Shown in pieces: positions 24,231-32,218 of a stretch of DNA of 60,619 nt. Below the pieces are notes generated by a model. That model saw nothing but the letters and a program-made list of their open reading frames with translations. It did not search any database and had not been told where the DNA came from. Source of the stretch: Lachnospiraceae bacterium (lineage in GTDB: Bacteria > Bacillota > Clostridia > Lachnospirales > Lachnospiraceae); NCBI GenBank assembly GCA_017938405.1, contig JAGBBP010000027.1, forward strand, positions 1 to 60,619. Direction: 5' to 3'. Each line of letters begins with the position of its first letter. Within the stretch, counting starts at the first letter, position 1. The translations under genes and the position numbers were made by a program.

Positions 24231-25133
24231 ATGAACGCGATTGAAATCAGAAACCTGTCAAAAAGTTTTCGCGGAATGTATGCGGTGGACAATCTGAATA
24301 TGACCGTACCGGTGGGAGCCATCTACGGCTTTATCGGCGAAAACGGAAGCGGAAAATCCACCACGGAAAAGCTAATCTGCGGACATCTGGTTCCGGATGA
24401 CGGAGAAATCAAGTTGTTCGGCAGAGACTATACGGACGCCGGAGTCAGAGTCAGAGTCGGTGCACTCATCGAAGACCCGGGGTGTTTTCCGGGCTCCAGC
24501 GTGTATCAGAATCTGATGATGCAGGCGATTAACCTGGGAATTGAAAACAGGGATGAGGAAATCCGGCGCGTACTTCAGATTGTCCGTATGGAGGACTCTG
24601 CGAACATCAAATTCAAAAGCTGTTCTCTCGGTATGAAACAGCGTATCGGAATCGCAATGGCACTCCTCGGAGACCCGGCACTGCTTATATTGGATGAGCC
24701 CATTAACGGATTGGACACCGACGGTATGCGGATTATGAGAGAGATTCTTGTGGATATTACAAAAAATTATGGTTGCACTGTTCTGATCTCTTCTCATATC
24801 CTCGGGGAACTGGAAAAAATCGCCACTCACTACGGAATTATTCGACAGGGCAAGATGATTACGGAGCTTTCTGCAGATGAGATGGATGCCAGAGCCCAGA
24901 TTTTTGTTTCGCTTAGAACGAAGGATATGCAAGGGGCGAAAGCGTTACTTGCCGCAAAGTTTTCGGATGTCCGGGAAGAAGAGGAATACATTCATGTGTA
25001 TGATGTGGACGATACGGCAGCCATTGTTGACTACTTAATGAAAAACGGTCATGTTGTGAGTGAAATCAAAAAGAATAAGATAGGTTTGGAAGAATACTAC
25101 ATTGAATTGATGTCGCAGAAGGAGGGAAAGTAA
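24231..25133 (+). CDS. ABC transporter ATP-binding protein (module 1)
   Basis: The 300-residue ATPase has Walker A GENGSGKST near residues 36-44, the signature SLGMKQRIGIAMALL near 135-149, Walker B LLILDEP near 155-161, and HILGEL for the switch histidine. The C-terminal tail resembles those of bacitracin/lantibiotic-type exporters. It should pair with the permease 1 base downstream. Module 2 at 25994-27725 is a near-duplicate of this pair. Substrate is unknown. GAGGAGG precedes the ATG. Confidence 0.93.
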   Translation: MNAIEIRNLSKSFRGMYAVDNLNMTVPVGAIYGFIGENGSGKSTTEKLICGHLVPDDGEIKLFGRDYTDAGVRVRVGALIEDPGCFPGSSVYQNLMMQAINLGIENRDEEIRRVLQIVRMEDSANIKFKSCSLGMKQRIGIAMALLGDPALLILDEPINGLDTDGMRIMREILVDITKNYGCTVLISSHILGELEKIATHYGIIRQGKMITELSADEMDARAQIFVSLRTKDMQGAKALLAAKFSDVREEEEYIHVYDVDDTAAIVDYLMKNGHVVSEIKKNKIGLEEYYIELMSQKEGK

Positions 25134-25134
25134 A

Positions 25135-25977
25135 ATGGAAGCAAAACGAGAACTGCAGTTTGAATCACCGAGTTTTTCGAAGCGTTTAAAGGGAATGCTG
25201 GGTGTGGATTTTTATCGTCTGTTCCATACGCCGATGTTTTACATATTCCTTGCCATTGCGGCGATTATCCCTGCCATGGTGTCGGCTATGACCATGATGC
25301 CGGATCAAAACGGAAATACCATGGAACCGTTGTACTCCAATGTATGGCAGATTATTGCAGCTTCTGAACCGCTGTATGTGATTAACAGTATCGCCGATTA
25401 TGCCAATATGAATATGGTATTCATTTTCGGCGGTATTATGGTTTCTATCTTTATCGGACACGACTATAAGAGCGGATATGTAAAGCAGCTCTTTACCACC
25501 CATGCAAAGAAGCAGGACTACATGATGTCGAAAAGCGTTGTATGTGCCTTTGCCATGGCGTGTATGTGTATTACCTATCTTATCGGCGGTGTGGCGGGAG
25601 GAATGCTTGCGGGATATTCCCTTGAGGTAAATGTGGGTTCTTTGATTCTTGCTATTCTCGGAAAAATGATTATGAGTCTCGGCTGGGCAAGTCTTTATAC
25701 CTTCCTTAACATTATTTTCAGAAGATACTTCGGCGTTTCCATAGCGTCCAGCTTCTTTTTCGGTACCGGTATCCTTATTATCGGTGTGGCTGCCGTTGTG
25801 GAGAATCTGTCGCTCCCGGCATCCTTCCTGAATATTTTCTTATACGGGTCATCGGTAAATGCCTGCCTGGTAAGTAATGTGGGAACGCTACTCATCTGTA
25901 TTGCGGTATCGGTAGCCTGGGCAATTATTTACAATGTGCTGGGGACGCGGATACTTACAAGAAGCGATGTGTATTAA
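25135..25977 (+). CDS. ABC transporter permease (module 1)
   Basis: This 280-residue permease has six predicted spans with the first near 35-55 and a long outer loop between the first two. The pattern HDYKSGYVKQLF near residues 105-116 is common in the ABC-2 type. A sequence related to SFSKRLKGML at the start matches the module 2 permease (SFGKRLKSML), supporting gene duplication. It directly follows its ATPase. Confidence 0.88.
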   Translation: MEAKRELQFESPSFSKRLKGMLGVDFYRLFHTPMFYIFLAIAAIIPAMVSAMTMMPDQNGNTMEPLYSNVWQIIAASEPLYVINSIADYANMNMVFIFGGIMVSIFIGHDYKSGYVKQLFTTHAKKQDYMMSKSVVCAFAMACMCITYLIGGVAGGMLAGYSLEVNVGSLILAILGKMIMSLGWASLYTFLNIIFRRYFGVSIASSFFFGTGILIIGVAAVVENLSLPASFLNIFLYGSSVNACLVSNVGTLLICIAVSVAWAIIYNVLGTRILTRSDVY

Positions 25978-25993
25978 GAAGGAGGCGGGATAA

Positions 25994-26893
25994 ATGAATG
26001 CGGTTGAAATAAGAAATCTTTCGAAAAATTTCGGTGCGAAGCAGGCGGTTTGCGGTCTGGATATGACGGTGCCGATGGGAGCGATTTACGGCTTTATCGG
26101 GGAAAACGGTTCGGGTAAATCCACCACGGAAAAAATGATTTGCGGACTGATTCCTGCCGGCGGAGGCTCCATTCGGTTGTACGGGAAGGATTATAAGGAC
26201 GAAGCGGTAAGAGCAAAGGTCGGTGTGCTGATTGAAGCACCGGGATGCTTCCCGGGACTTTCCGTCTGGGAGAATATGATGCTTCAGGCAACGAATCTGA
26301 GTATTCCAGACCCGGAAAAAGAGGTCGTAAAGGTATTAAAAATGGTTCGAATGGAAGGCGCCGCAGGAAATAAATTTAAAAACTGCTCTCTTGGTATGAA
26401 ACAGAGAGTGGGGATTGCCATGGCACTTCTCGGCAATCCTACCCTGCTTGTGCTGGATGAGCCGTTGAACGGTTTGGATGCCGACGGTATGCGGATTATG
26501 CGGGAAGTGCTTTGCGATATTGTAAAAGACGGAACCCGTAGCATTGTGGTATCATCCCACCTTCTGGGAGAACTGCAGAAGGTTGCTACACACTACGGAA
26601 TCATTCGTCACGGAAAGATGATTCGGGAAATGACAGCAGAAGAACTTGATGCTAGTTGTCGTACCTATGTGGCACTGCAAACCGCTGACATGAGCCGGAG
26701 CAAGACTCTGCTTGGTTGTAAATATTCCCGTGTGGAAGAAGATGAGGCAGGCTATATCCGTGTTTACGACATCACAACACCGGAAGAGATTGTAACCTAT
26801 CTTTATGAAAACGGAATTTGCGTTACGGAAATCAAAACCGACAAAATCGGTCTGGAAGAATATTATATCGATTTGATGAAGGAGGGGAAATAG
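25994..26893 (+). CDS. ABC transporter ATP-binding protein (module 2)
   Basis: This 299-residue ATPase is paralogous to module 1 (both begin MNA.EIRNLSK, share GENGSGKSTTEK, SLGMKQR, IYGFIGENG). Walker B is LLVLDEP, and the switch segment is SSHLLGEL. It starts 16 bases after the module 1 permease stop, with AGGAGGCG upstream, so all four ABC genes probably form one operon. Substrate is unknown; a peptide exporter role is a family-based guess. Confidence 0.93.
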   Translation: MNAVEIRNLSKNFGAKQAVCGLDMTVPMGAIYGFIGENGSGKSTTEKMICGLIPAGGGSIRLYGKDYKDEAVRAKVGVLIEAPGCFPGLSVWENMMLQATNLSIPDPEKEVVKVLKMVRMEGAAGNKFKNCSLGMKQRVGIAMALLGNPTLLVLDEPLNGLDADGMRIMREVLCDIVKDGTRSIVVSSHLLGELQKVATHYGIIRHGKMIREMTAEELDASCRTYVALQTADMSRSKTLLGCKYSRVEEDEAGYIRVYDITTPEEIVTYLYENGICVTEIKTDKIGLEEYYIDLMKEGK

Positions 26894-26894
26894 C

Positions 26895-27725
26895 ATGGAA
26901 AACGCAGTAAAGTTTGAATCTGTCAGCTTTGGTAAAAGGTTAAAAAGTATGCTGAAAGTGGATTTCAGAAGAATGTTCAAATCAAAACTCTTTTACATAC
27001 TGATTGCCTGTGCCCTTGTCATCCCGATTCTTATTACCGTCATGATGTCTATGATGGACGGTTCGGTGTCGGTGAATCCGCAAACGGGAGAAGAAACCGT
27101 TATGGAAGGTCCGGAAAACACCTGGCAGTCTATCGGAACACTGCCTTCCGGAGGTACCGATGACGGAGAAGCGGCGGCCATGGGAGGTATGGATGTGATG
27201 GGGATGTGTAACATCAACATGATGTTTATGCTGGCAGCGGTGTTTATCTGCTTGTTTATCTCCGAGGATTTCAAGAGCGGATATGCGAAGAACCTCTTCA
27301 CGGTTCGGGCAAAGAAGGGTGAGTATGTGATATCCAAAACCCTTGCAGGCTTTGTCTGCGGAGCCCTCATGCTGCTTGCATATTTTGCCGGTGCGGTGCT
27401 GGGCGGTGCCATTTCCGGGCTGTCCTTTGACCTTGGTACGCTGAGCGCAGGGGATCTCATAATGTGTATGCTTGCAAAAATCTTTCTTATGCTGGTGTTT
27501 GTTCCGATTTTCGTATTGGTCAGCGTAGCGGCAAAGCAGAAAACATGGCTTTGTCTTTGCGGTAGTCTGGTTGTGGGAATGCTACTCTTTATGATGGTGG
27601 GAATGATTACGCCGCTTGATTCCACAATTATGAATGTGGCTTTGTGTCTGGCGGGTGGTGCAATGTTTGCCTTCGGGCTGGGTACAATCAGTAATGCGGT
27701 ATTAAAGAAGACCAGCTTAGTTTAA
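26895..27725 (+). CDS. ABC transporter permease (module 2)
   Basis: The 276-residue permease has six hydrophobic segments and the motif EDFKSGYAKNLF near residues 113-124, parallel to that of module 1. Its outer loop after the first span is longer and acidic/glycine-rich (about 45-100). It is the last gene of the four-gene set; the chemoreceptor follows after a gap with its own probable promoter region. Confidence 0.88.
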   Translation: MENAVKFESVSFGKRLKSMLKVDFRRMFKSKLFYILIACALVIPILITVMMSMMDGSVSVNPQTGEETVMEGPENTWQSIGTLPSGGTDDGEAAAMGGMDVMGMCNINMMFMLAAVFICLFISEDFKSGYAKNLFTVRAKKGEYVISKTLAGFVCGALMLLAYFAGAVLGGAISGLSFDLGTLSAGDLIMCMLAKIFLMLVFVPIFVLVSVAAKQKTWLCLCGSLVVGMLLFMMVGMITPLDSTIMNVALCLAGGAMFAFGLGTISNAVLKKTSLV

Positions 27726-27731
27726 CACTTT

Positions 27732-27742
27732 AGAAACATTCT
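27732..27742 (+). promoter_or_regulatory. AGAAACATTCT element (copy 2)
   Basis: A partial copy of the AGAAACATTTCT palindrome, ten bases before a TATAAT-like box (TGTATAAT) upstream of the chemoreceptor. No good -35 is present at 17 bases, so the element could substitute for it. Confidence 0.35.
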
Positions 27743-27817
27743 GGGTGTATAATTAATATAGCTATACAGATACGTGGTTACAAAACAGAGAAAGAGTAAC
27801 AAGGAGGAGCTAAAGAG

Positions 27818-29119
27818 ATGGATGCAAAAAAGAAAAAGAAACTGCGCAATAAATTATTTGCAGCTATGGGGCTGGGACTTATTTTGACGATTGTTTGGAT
27901 TATCTTTATGATGAAGCTTCTGGAAAAGGGAATCATCAATACGGCGATAGCCTCCATTTCCATTATCGGCATTTTGTTGGCTACGTTAGGCTTTATTTAT
28001 GGAATGGTAAGATTCTTTCTGGGCAAGCTAATGGGGATTTTTGGCGGCCTGAAGGGAAAAGCCGATGAAACTATGGATTTAGGAATGCAAAAACTGATGG
28101 AGCGTGATGATGAGATTGGTGAAATTGCTCGTGAGGTACAGGAATCCTTTTCCTTGATGGGAAGAATTGTTGTCGGAATCCGAACGGCGTCTGCTGAATT
28201 GGGAGAAGTGTCTGAAGAATTTCAGGCGATCTTTGAGAATATGGCTACTGCGGTGGAGCAGACCGAAGGAGAAGTAGAAACAATTTCTGCAAACAGTACA
28301 ATGCAGGCAGAGCAAGCAGCAGACATGAAGGCAAAAGTGGAGGCAATTAGTGCTGCGATAGAAAAGATTGCAGGTAATGTAGAAAAGTTGGCAGAAAGTG
28401 CGGAATTGATGAAATGCTACGATGCGTCCGCAGAAAAGATTATGGCAGAACTGGTGACAATCAGTCAGAAGAGCAGTCAGTCCATAGAAAGTGTACGACA
28501 GCAGACAGAATTGACCAATCAGTCGGCACAGAAGATTCGTTCCGCGACAGAAATTATAGCGGGTATTTCTGCTCAGACCAACCTGCTTGCGTTAAATGCT
28601 TCCATTGAAGCAGCAAGAGCCGGTGAACACGGAAAAGGGTTTGCGGTGGTAGCAGATGAAATCAGAGCACTTGCAGATCAGTCCAAGGAATCTACCGGAC
28701 AGATTGAGGCAGTAGTAGCAGCCCTTTTGGATAATTCTAAGGTTAGTGTGGAAATAACTCGGGAAGTATCGGAGGCATTCTTACGGCAGACCGAGAAGAT
28801 TCAAGAAACAGAGACTATTTTTGGATCGTTGAACAAAGAGGTTGGGAAGGTTAGTAATTCTATCAAGGAAATTGCCGACGAAGTGGATGGTTTAAATGAA
28901 GATAAAAAGGTGATAGAGTACGGAATTCATTCGCTGGTTGACTCTGCACAACAAAACGCAGACAGTGCAGGAATTACCGCGGAGAATGTAGAAGAGTTCA
29001 GCCAGATTGTGGATGAGTGTAATAAAGCTACAGAAACCGTAGTGAAGGTTGCGAACGAACTGATTGGCTATATTGGTGCGTTCGGAGAGGACGCGATTAA
29101 AGAAAAGATTATTATGTAA
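27818..29119 (+). CDS. Methyl-accepting chemotaxis protein without an outer sensor domain
   Basis: The 433-residue protein has two spans (about 13-36 and 42-67) with almost no outer loop, followed by a HAMP-like/helical part. The conserved signalling tip lies near residues 240-280: [37 protein letters not shown]. It should relay to CheA/CheW through this tip. Without a ligand-binding domain it must sense an inner signal, membrane state, or a partner protein. Residues at both ends of the signalling hairpin are helical. GGAGGAGC precedes the ATG. Confidence 0.92.
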   Translation: MDAKKKKKLRNKLFAAMGLGLILTIVWIIFMMKLLEKGIINTAIASISIIGILLATLGFIYGMVRFFLGKLMGIFGGLKGKADETMDLGMQKLMERDDEIGEIAREVQESFSLMGRIVVGIRTASAELGEVSEEFQAIFENMATAVEQTEGEVETISANSTMQAEQAADMKAKVEAISAAIEKIAGNVEKLAESAELMKCYDASAEKIMAELVTISQKSSQSIESVRQQTELTNQSAQKIRSATEIIAGISAQTNLLALNASIEAARAGEHGKGFAVVADEIRALADQSKESTGQIEAVVAALLDNSKVSVEITREVSEAFLRQTEKIQETETIFGSLNKEVGKVSNSIKEIADEVDGLNEDKKVIEYGIHSLVDSAQQNADSAGITAENVEEFSQIVDECNKATETVVKVANELIGYIGAFGEDAIKEKIIM

Positions 29120-29132
29120 ATGTAATTAGGAA

Positions 29133-29166
29133 GTGCTGCCGATGGGAATCTATCGGTGGCATTTTT
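29133..29166 (+). terminator. Terminator after the chemoreceptor
   Basis: GTGCTGCCGAT and ATCGGTGGCAT form an imperfect stem around GGGAATCT, followed by TTTTT. Confidence 0.65.
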
Positions 29167-29205
29167 GCTTTATAGGAAATTGCGCAATTTTCAATAAAGC
29201 AAAAA
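29162..29205. repeat. 44-base near-perfect palindrome
   Basis: TTTTTGCTTTAT (29162-29173) pairs with ATAAAGCAAAAA (29194-29205), and inside it GGAAATTGC pairs with GCAATTTTC. The first T run overlaps the preceding terminator's tail. It could act as a second, bidirectional terminator. Confidence 0.6.
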
Positions 29206-29224
29206 ACGGAACATTTAATAAAAA

Positions 29225-29236
29225 AGAAACATTTCC
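29225..29236 (+). promoter_or_regulatory. AGAAACATTTCC element (copy 3)
   Basis: Third copy of the AGAAACATTTC element, before the gene at 29342. A related GGAACATTTAA lies 10 bases upstream. Confidence 0.35.
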
Positions 29237-29341
29237 GAAGCAAATCTTGAACATCTAACCATTAGAATAGAATCATCAGTTGAGATTGAAAGAAGAAACT
29301 GAATGAAAATATTTAGAGAAAGAAAACAGGAGGATATCACA

Positions 29342-29659
29342 ATGAGCGAATTTGAAAAGGACAAGTATCAGCAGGAGGGCATGGTAAACATGGCAGAGAA
29401 GGTAGGCGAGAAGGCAGAGGGATTTTTTAAGAAAGCATTCCGCAATATGAAGGAAAGTGCAAAGGCACAGCATGAAGTAGATAAGGCTAATTTTGAAGCA
29501 GCTAAGGCAGAAAGTAAAGCCCAGTGGGAAGAGGCAAAGATGTCTCCAAAGGCAAGACAGGAGATGATGCAGGCAGAGCGAGAGAAGCAGATTGCCGCTG
29601 CCAAGGAAAGAACTGCTGCGGCAAACGAGCGAATGGAACATGCAAAGCAGGCAAGATAA
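29342..29659 (+). CDS. Small coiled-coil protein of unknown function
   Basis: This 105-residue protein is almost wholly charged and helical, with long runs of Lys/Glu/Ala and no Cys or hydrophobic span. Residues 35-105 read as a coiled coil. Its Lys-Ala rich heptads resemble small DNA- or membrane-adapter proteins but no family was recognised. AGGAGG precedes the ATG at 29342. The HD-domain gene starts inside its end, which suggests coordinated translation. Confidence 0.55.
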   Translation: MSEFEKDKYQQEGMVNMAEKVGEKAEGFFKKAFRNMKESAKAQHEVDKANFEAAKAESKAQWEEAKMSPKARQEMMQAEREKQIAAAKERTAAANERMEHAKQAR

Positions 29660-30116
29660 GCATTTTTACGAATTAATTAGTCATGTCGTCGAAACGGAAG
29701 ATTTTTTGAAAATGCGACAATATAGGCATCATGTGCACGGATGTACGTATGACCATTCCATCAAGGTCGCATATTTGTGTTACCGGCATTATCAAAGGTT
29801 TGGAAGCAAGGTGAATTTAGAGGAACTTATCAGAGGAGCATTGCTCCACGATTACTTTTTATACAATCACCATGATAAGGATAATGACGAATGCGTAAAC
29901 GGTTTGATTCATTGGTTCATGCATCCGAAGCGAGCATTGGACAATGCGAGGAGAGCATATCCTGATTTGACAAAAAACGAACAGGACATGATTGCGAGAC
30001 ATATGTTTCCGCTGACATTGATTCCGCCAAAGACGCGATACGGATGGCTGGTTTGCTTTTATGATAAGGTGTCGGCGGTCAAGGAATGGTGGCAGAAGAA
30101 AGACGCAATAGAGTAG
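29640..30116 (+). CDS. HD-domain protein, probable phosphohydrolase
   Basis: In this 158-residue protein a His (YDHSIKVAY) near residue 38, the HD pair (GALLHDYFL) near 71 and a late His (IARHMFPL) near 118 plus Asp (FYDKVSA) near 140 make a metal-binding HD set. It is a short stand-alone domain, as in small nucleotide phosphohydrolases and YfbR-like proteins. ATG at 29640 overlaps the previous gene by 20 bases with no clear SD, so translation may depend on the upstream gene. Earlier starts at up to 29592 are possible. Substrate is unknown. Confidence 0.78.
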   Translation: MQSRQDKHFYELISHVVETEDFLKMRQYRHHVHGCTYDHSIKVAYLCYRHYQRFGSKVNLEELIRGALLHDYFLYNHHDKDNDECVNGLIHWFMHPKRALDNARRAYPDLTKNEQDMIARHMFPLTLIPPKTRYGWLVCFYDKVSAVKEWWQKKDAIE

Positions 30117-30143
30117 TAGGAGGCATGGAGCACAAATTAGAGA

Positions 30144-30174
30144 AGCTACAGGGAATGACCTGTGGCTTTTTTTG
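30144..30174 (+). terminator. Terminator after the HD-domain gene
   Basis: AGCTACAGG and CCTGTGGCT pair with one G-T wobble around GAATGA, then a run of seven T. Confidence 0.9.
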
Positions 30175-30263
30175 TATTTAAGCAAAAAGAGGTGTAACAT
30201 TACGAAGTGCGAATGATAGATTTACTTTTGGGTGAATATTTATTACGCGGAATTAAATATACA

Positions 30264-30292
30264 TTGACAAATATACAAATAAAATGTATAAT
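30264..30292 (+). promoter_or_regulatory. Consensus promoter of the GNAT gene
   Basis: Perfect TTGACA and TATAAT 17 bases apart, giving a leader of about 60 bases to the GNAT start. Confidence 0.88.
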
Positions 30293-30357
30293 TATTCTAA
30301 TTCAAAGGCGAGGTTGCTGATGATTTCTTTGAAAAAATGCGAAAAGGAGGGGCAGAA

Positions 30358-31149
30358 ATGGAGAAAGACTGTTTGTATTTTGAAAAACTTAGTTTTAACA
30401 CACACCCGTGTCTTGCGGAGGAAGCGTATGACGGTTGGTTGTTGCGTTATGCGGAAGGATATACGAAACGTGCAAATTCGGTGAATGTGGTCGGAGTATC
30501 TACCGGATCATTTGTTGAAAAGATAAAGAAATGCGAAGAGAAATATGGGGAGCGTAATTTACCGGCGGTATTTAAAATTACACCGATGGCATCGGAATTG
30601 GATGAAGTGTTGGAGGAAAGAGGATACACTGCAGTGGATAAGACCAATGTAATGACGGTGGATTTGACGAAGAAAGGAAAACCGGAATCCAAGGGAAAAG
30701 CGTACAACAAGGGCAAGACGGCAGAAGTTTCGGATGAAGTTGAGATGTCTGTAATCATAGAAGAAAAGTTTACGGAAAGCTGGCAGTACTATTATTTCAC
30801 CTTTAATAAGGTATCACCGTCTTCTGTTCCGACTGCAAAGAAGATACAGGCAAAGATTACAAATCCGGTACTCTGCGCTACGGTATATGTGGATAAAAAG
30901 GCGGTAGCCTGCGGCCTCGGTGTCATGGAACAGGGGTATGTGGGACTGCTTGATATTGTGGTAAAGGAGGAGTACAGAGGCTGCGGATTCGGGAAGGTAC
31001 TTTGTAAGGCGTTATTGGAAAAGGGCAAGGAAGGCGGAGCTACGACGGGATATCTTCAGGTGGGAGACAGTAACGAGGTAGCAAAGAGATTGTATAATGG
31101 ATTAGGCTTTGAAGATATATACAGCTATTGGTATCGTGTGAAATGTTGA
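30358..31149 (+). CDS. GNAT-family N-acetyltransferase
   Basis: The 263-residue protein carries the GNAT acetyl-CoA site in its C-terminal half: LDIVVKEEYRGCGFGKVLCKALLEKG near residues 200-225 (variant of the R-x-x-G-x-G/A loop) and YLQVGDSNEVAKRLYNGLGFED near 232-253. The N-terminal half (CLYFEKLSFNTHPCLAEE, YDGWLLRYAEGYTKRANSVN) is shared with a clostridial two-domain GNAT group. Such enzymes transfer acetyl to amines; the substrate is not known. GGAGGGG precedes the ATG at 30358, so the frame from 30337 is not used. The argC promoter overlaps its last codons. Confidence 0.85.
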   Translation: MEKDCLYFEKLSFNTHPCLAEEAYDGWLLRYAEGYTKRANSVNVVGVSTGSFVEKIKKCEEKYGERNLPAVFKITPMASELDEVLEERGYTAVDKTNVMTVDLTKKGKPESKGKAYNKGKTAEVSDEVEMSVIIEEKFTESWQYYYFTFNKVSPSSVPTAKKIQAKITNPVLCATVYVDKKAVACGLGVMEQGYVGLLDIVVKEEYRGCGFGKVLCKALLEKGKEGGATTGYLQVGDSNEVAKRLYNGLGFEDIYSYWYRVKC

Positions 31150-31174
31150 CAACCATTCCTAAGAGTTGTATAAT
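31146..31174 (+). promoter_or_regulatory. argC promoter overlapping the end of the GNAT gene
   Basis: TTGACA (31146-31151) and TATAAT (31169-31174) with a 17-base spacer. The -35 box overlaps the GNAT stop. The leader is only about 25 bases, leaving no room for a riboswitch. Confidence 0.85.
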
Positions 31175-31205
31175 TATGAGACCAAAAGAAAAAGGAGATT
31201 CGACC

Positions 31206-32153
31206 ATGAAAACAAAGGTATTTATCGACGGAAGCGAAGGAACCACAGGACTTAGAATTTTTGAGCGTTTTCAGAATCGTGACGATATTGAAATTATGAA
31301 GATTGATCCGGAACTTCGTAAGGATCCGGAGGAGAGAAAGAAGATGATTAATGCATCCGATGTGACGTTTTTATGTCTGCCGGATGCGGCTGCAAAGGAA
31401 GCGGTTTCCTTTGTGGAGAACGAGAATACGGTGATTATTGATGCGTCCACCGCACATCGTACCGAGGAAGGCTGGGCCTACGGTTTCCCGGAACTTTCCC
31501 CGGAACACAGAGATGCGATTAAGAAGGGAAAGCGTATTGCGGTGCCGGGCTGTTATGCATCGGGCTTTATTTCCCTTGTGTATCCGCTTGTTAAGGGTTG
31601 TATTTTACCGAAGGATTATCCGGTGAGCTGTTTTGCGCTGTCCGGCTACAGCGGAGCAGGCAAGAAGACCATTGCGGTATATGAGAGCGAAGACCGTCCG
31701 ACGGAGCTTGGTTCCGGTCGTGTGTATGCACTGACCCAGCAACATAAGCATTTAAAGGAGATGAAGGCAATTACCGGTCTTGACCGTGCGCCGTTGTTCT
31801 CCCCGATTATTGATGACTATTACAGCGGGATGGTAGTGACCATCCAGTTGTATGCGGATATGCTTTCTAAGAAGGAGACTCCGGAAAGCTTGCTTGCGTA
31901 TTATGCGGACTATTATAAGGGAGAGCAGTTTATTAAGGTGGCAGCGGCAGATGATGAAGTGGCCGCAAGCGGATTTCTTGCAGGAAACGGGTTATCCGGT
32001 TGGGACGGCTTAAAGATTTATGTCACCGGTAATGAGGAGCGTATCGTAGTATCCGCCCAGTTTGATAACCTCGGCAAGGGTGCATCCGGCGCGGCAATCC
32101 AGTGTTTGAACGTGCTTCTGGGATGTGATGAGGCGAAGGGATTGAATTTATAA
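31206..32153 (+). CDS. argC: N-acetyl-gamma-glutamyl-phosphate reductase (type 2)
   Basis: The 315-residue enzyme reduces N-acetylglutamyl phosphate to the semialdehyde in arginine synthesis. The N-terminal nucleotide-binding turn is DGSEGTTGLRIFERF, and the catalytic cysteine lies in AVPGCYASGF near residues 112-121. YSGAGKK and the C-terminal NLGKGASGAA match the type 2 group, which is shorter than the usual 340-residue form. AAAGGAG precedes the ATG at 31206. No other arginine genes are adjacent, so it is an isolated copy with its own promoter and terminator. Confidence 0.93.
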   Translation: MKTKVFIDGSEGTTGLRIFERFQNRDDIEIMKIDPELRKDPEERKKMINASDVTFLCLPDAAAKEAVSFVENENTVIIDASTAHRTEEGWAYGFPELSPEHRDAIKKGKRIAVPGCYASGFISLVYPLVKGCILPKDYPVSCFALSGYSGAGKKTIAVYESEDRPTELGSGRVYALTQQHKHLKEMKAITGLDRAPLFSPIIDDYYSGMVVTIQLYADMLSKKETPESLLAYYADYYKGEQFIKVAAADDEVAASGFLAGNGLSGWDGLKIYVTGNEERIVVSAQFDNLGKGASGAAIQCLNVLLGCDEAKGLNL

Positions 32154-32175
32154 GTTGAGTGATATTCTAAGTAAA

Positions 32176-32207
32176 AAAGGCCCTTGTGTCATGACACAAG
32201 GGCTTTA
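32176..32207. terminator. Bidirectional terminator between argC and the GH9 gene
   Basis: CCCTTGTGTCATGACACAAGGG is a perfect palindrome (arms CCCTTGTGTC / GACACAAGGG). A tail CTTTAA serves the plus strand and CCTTTTTTAC the minus strand, so it ends both convergent genes. Confidence 0.88.
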
Positions 32208-32218
32208 ATGTTATGTAT

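Noticed and set aside
27726..27817. SigD/sigma-28 promoter before the chemoreceptor
   Set aside because: The TAAA-N15-GCCGATAA pattern of this sigma is absent.
31175..31205. Riboswitch or T-box before argC
   Set aside because: The leader is only about 25 bases, too short for any such element.
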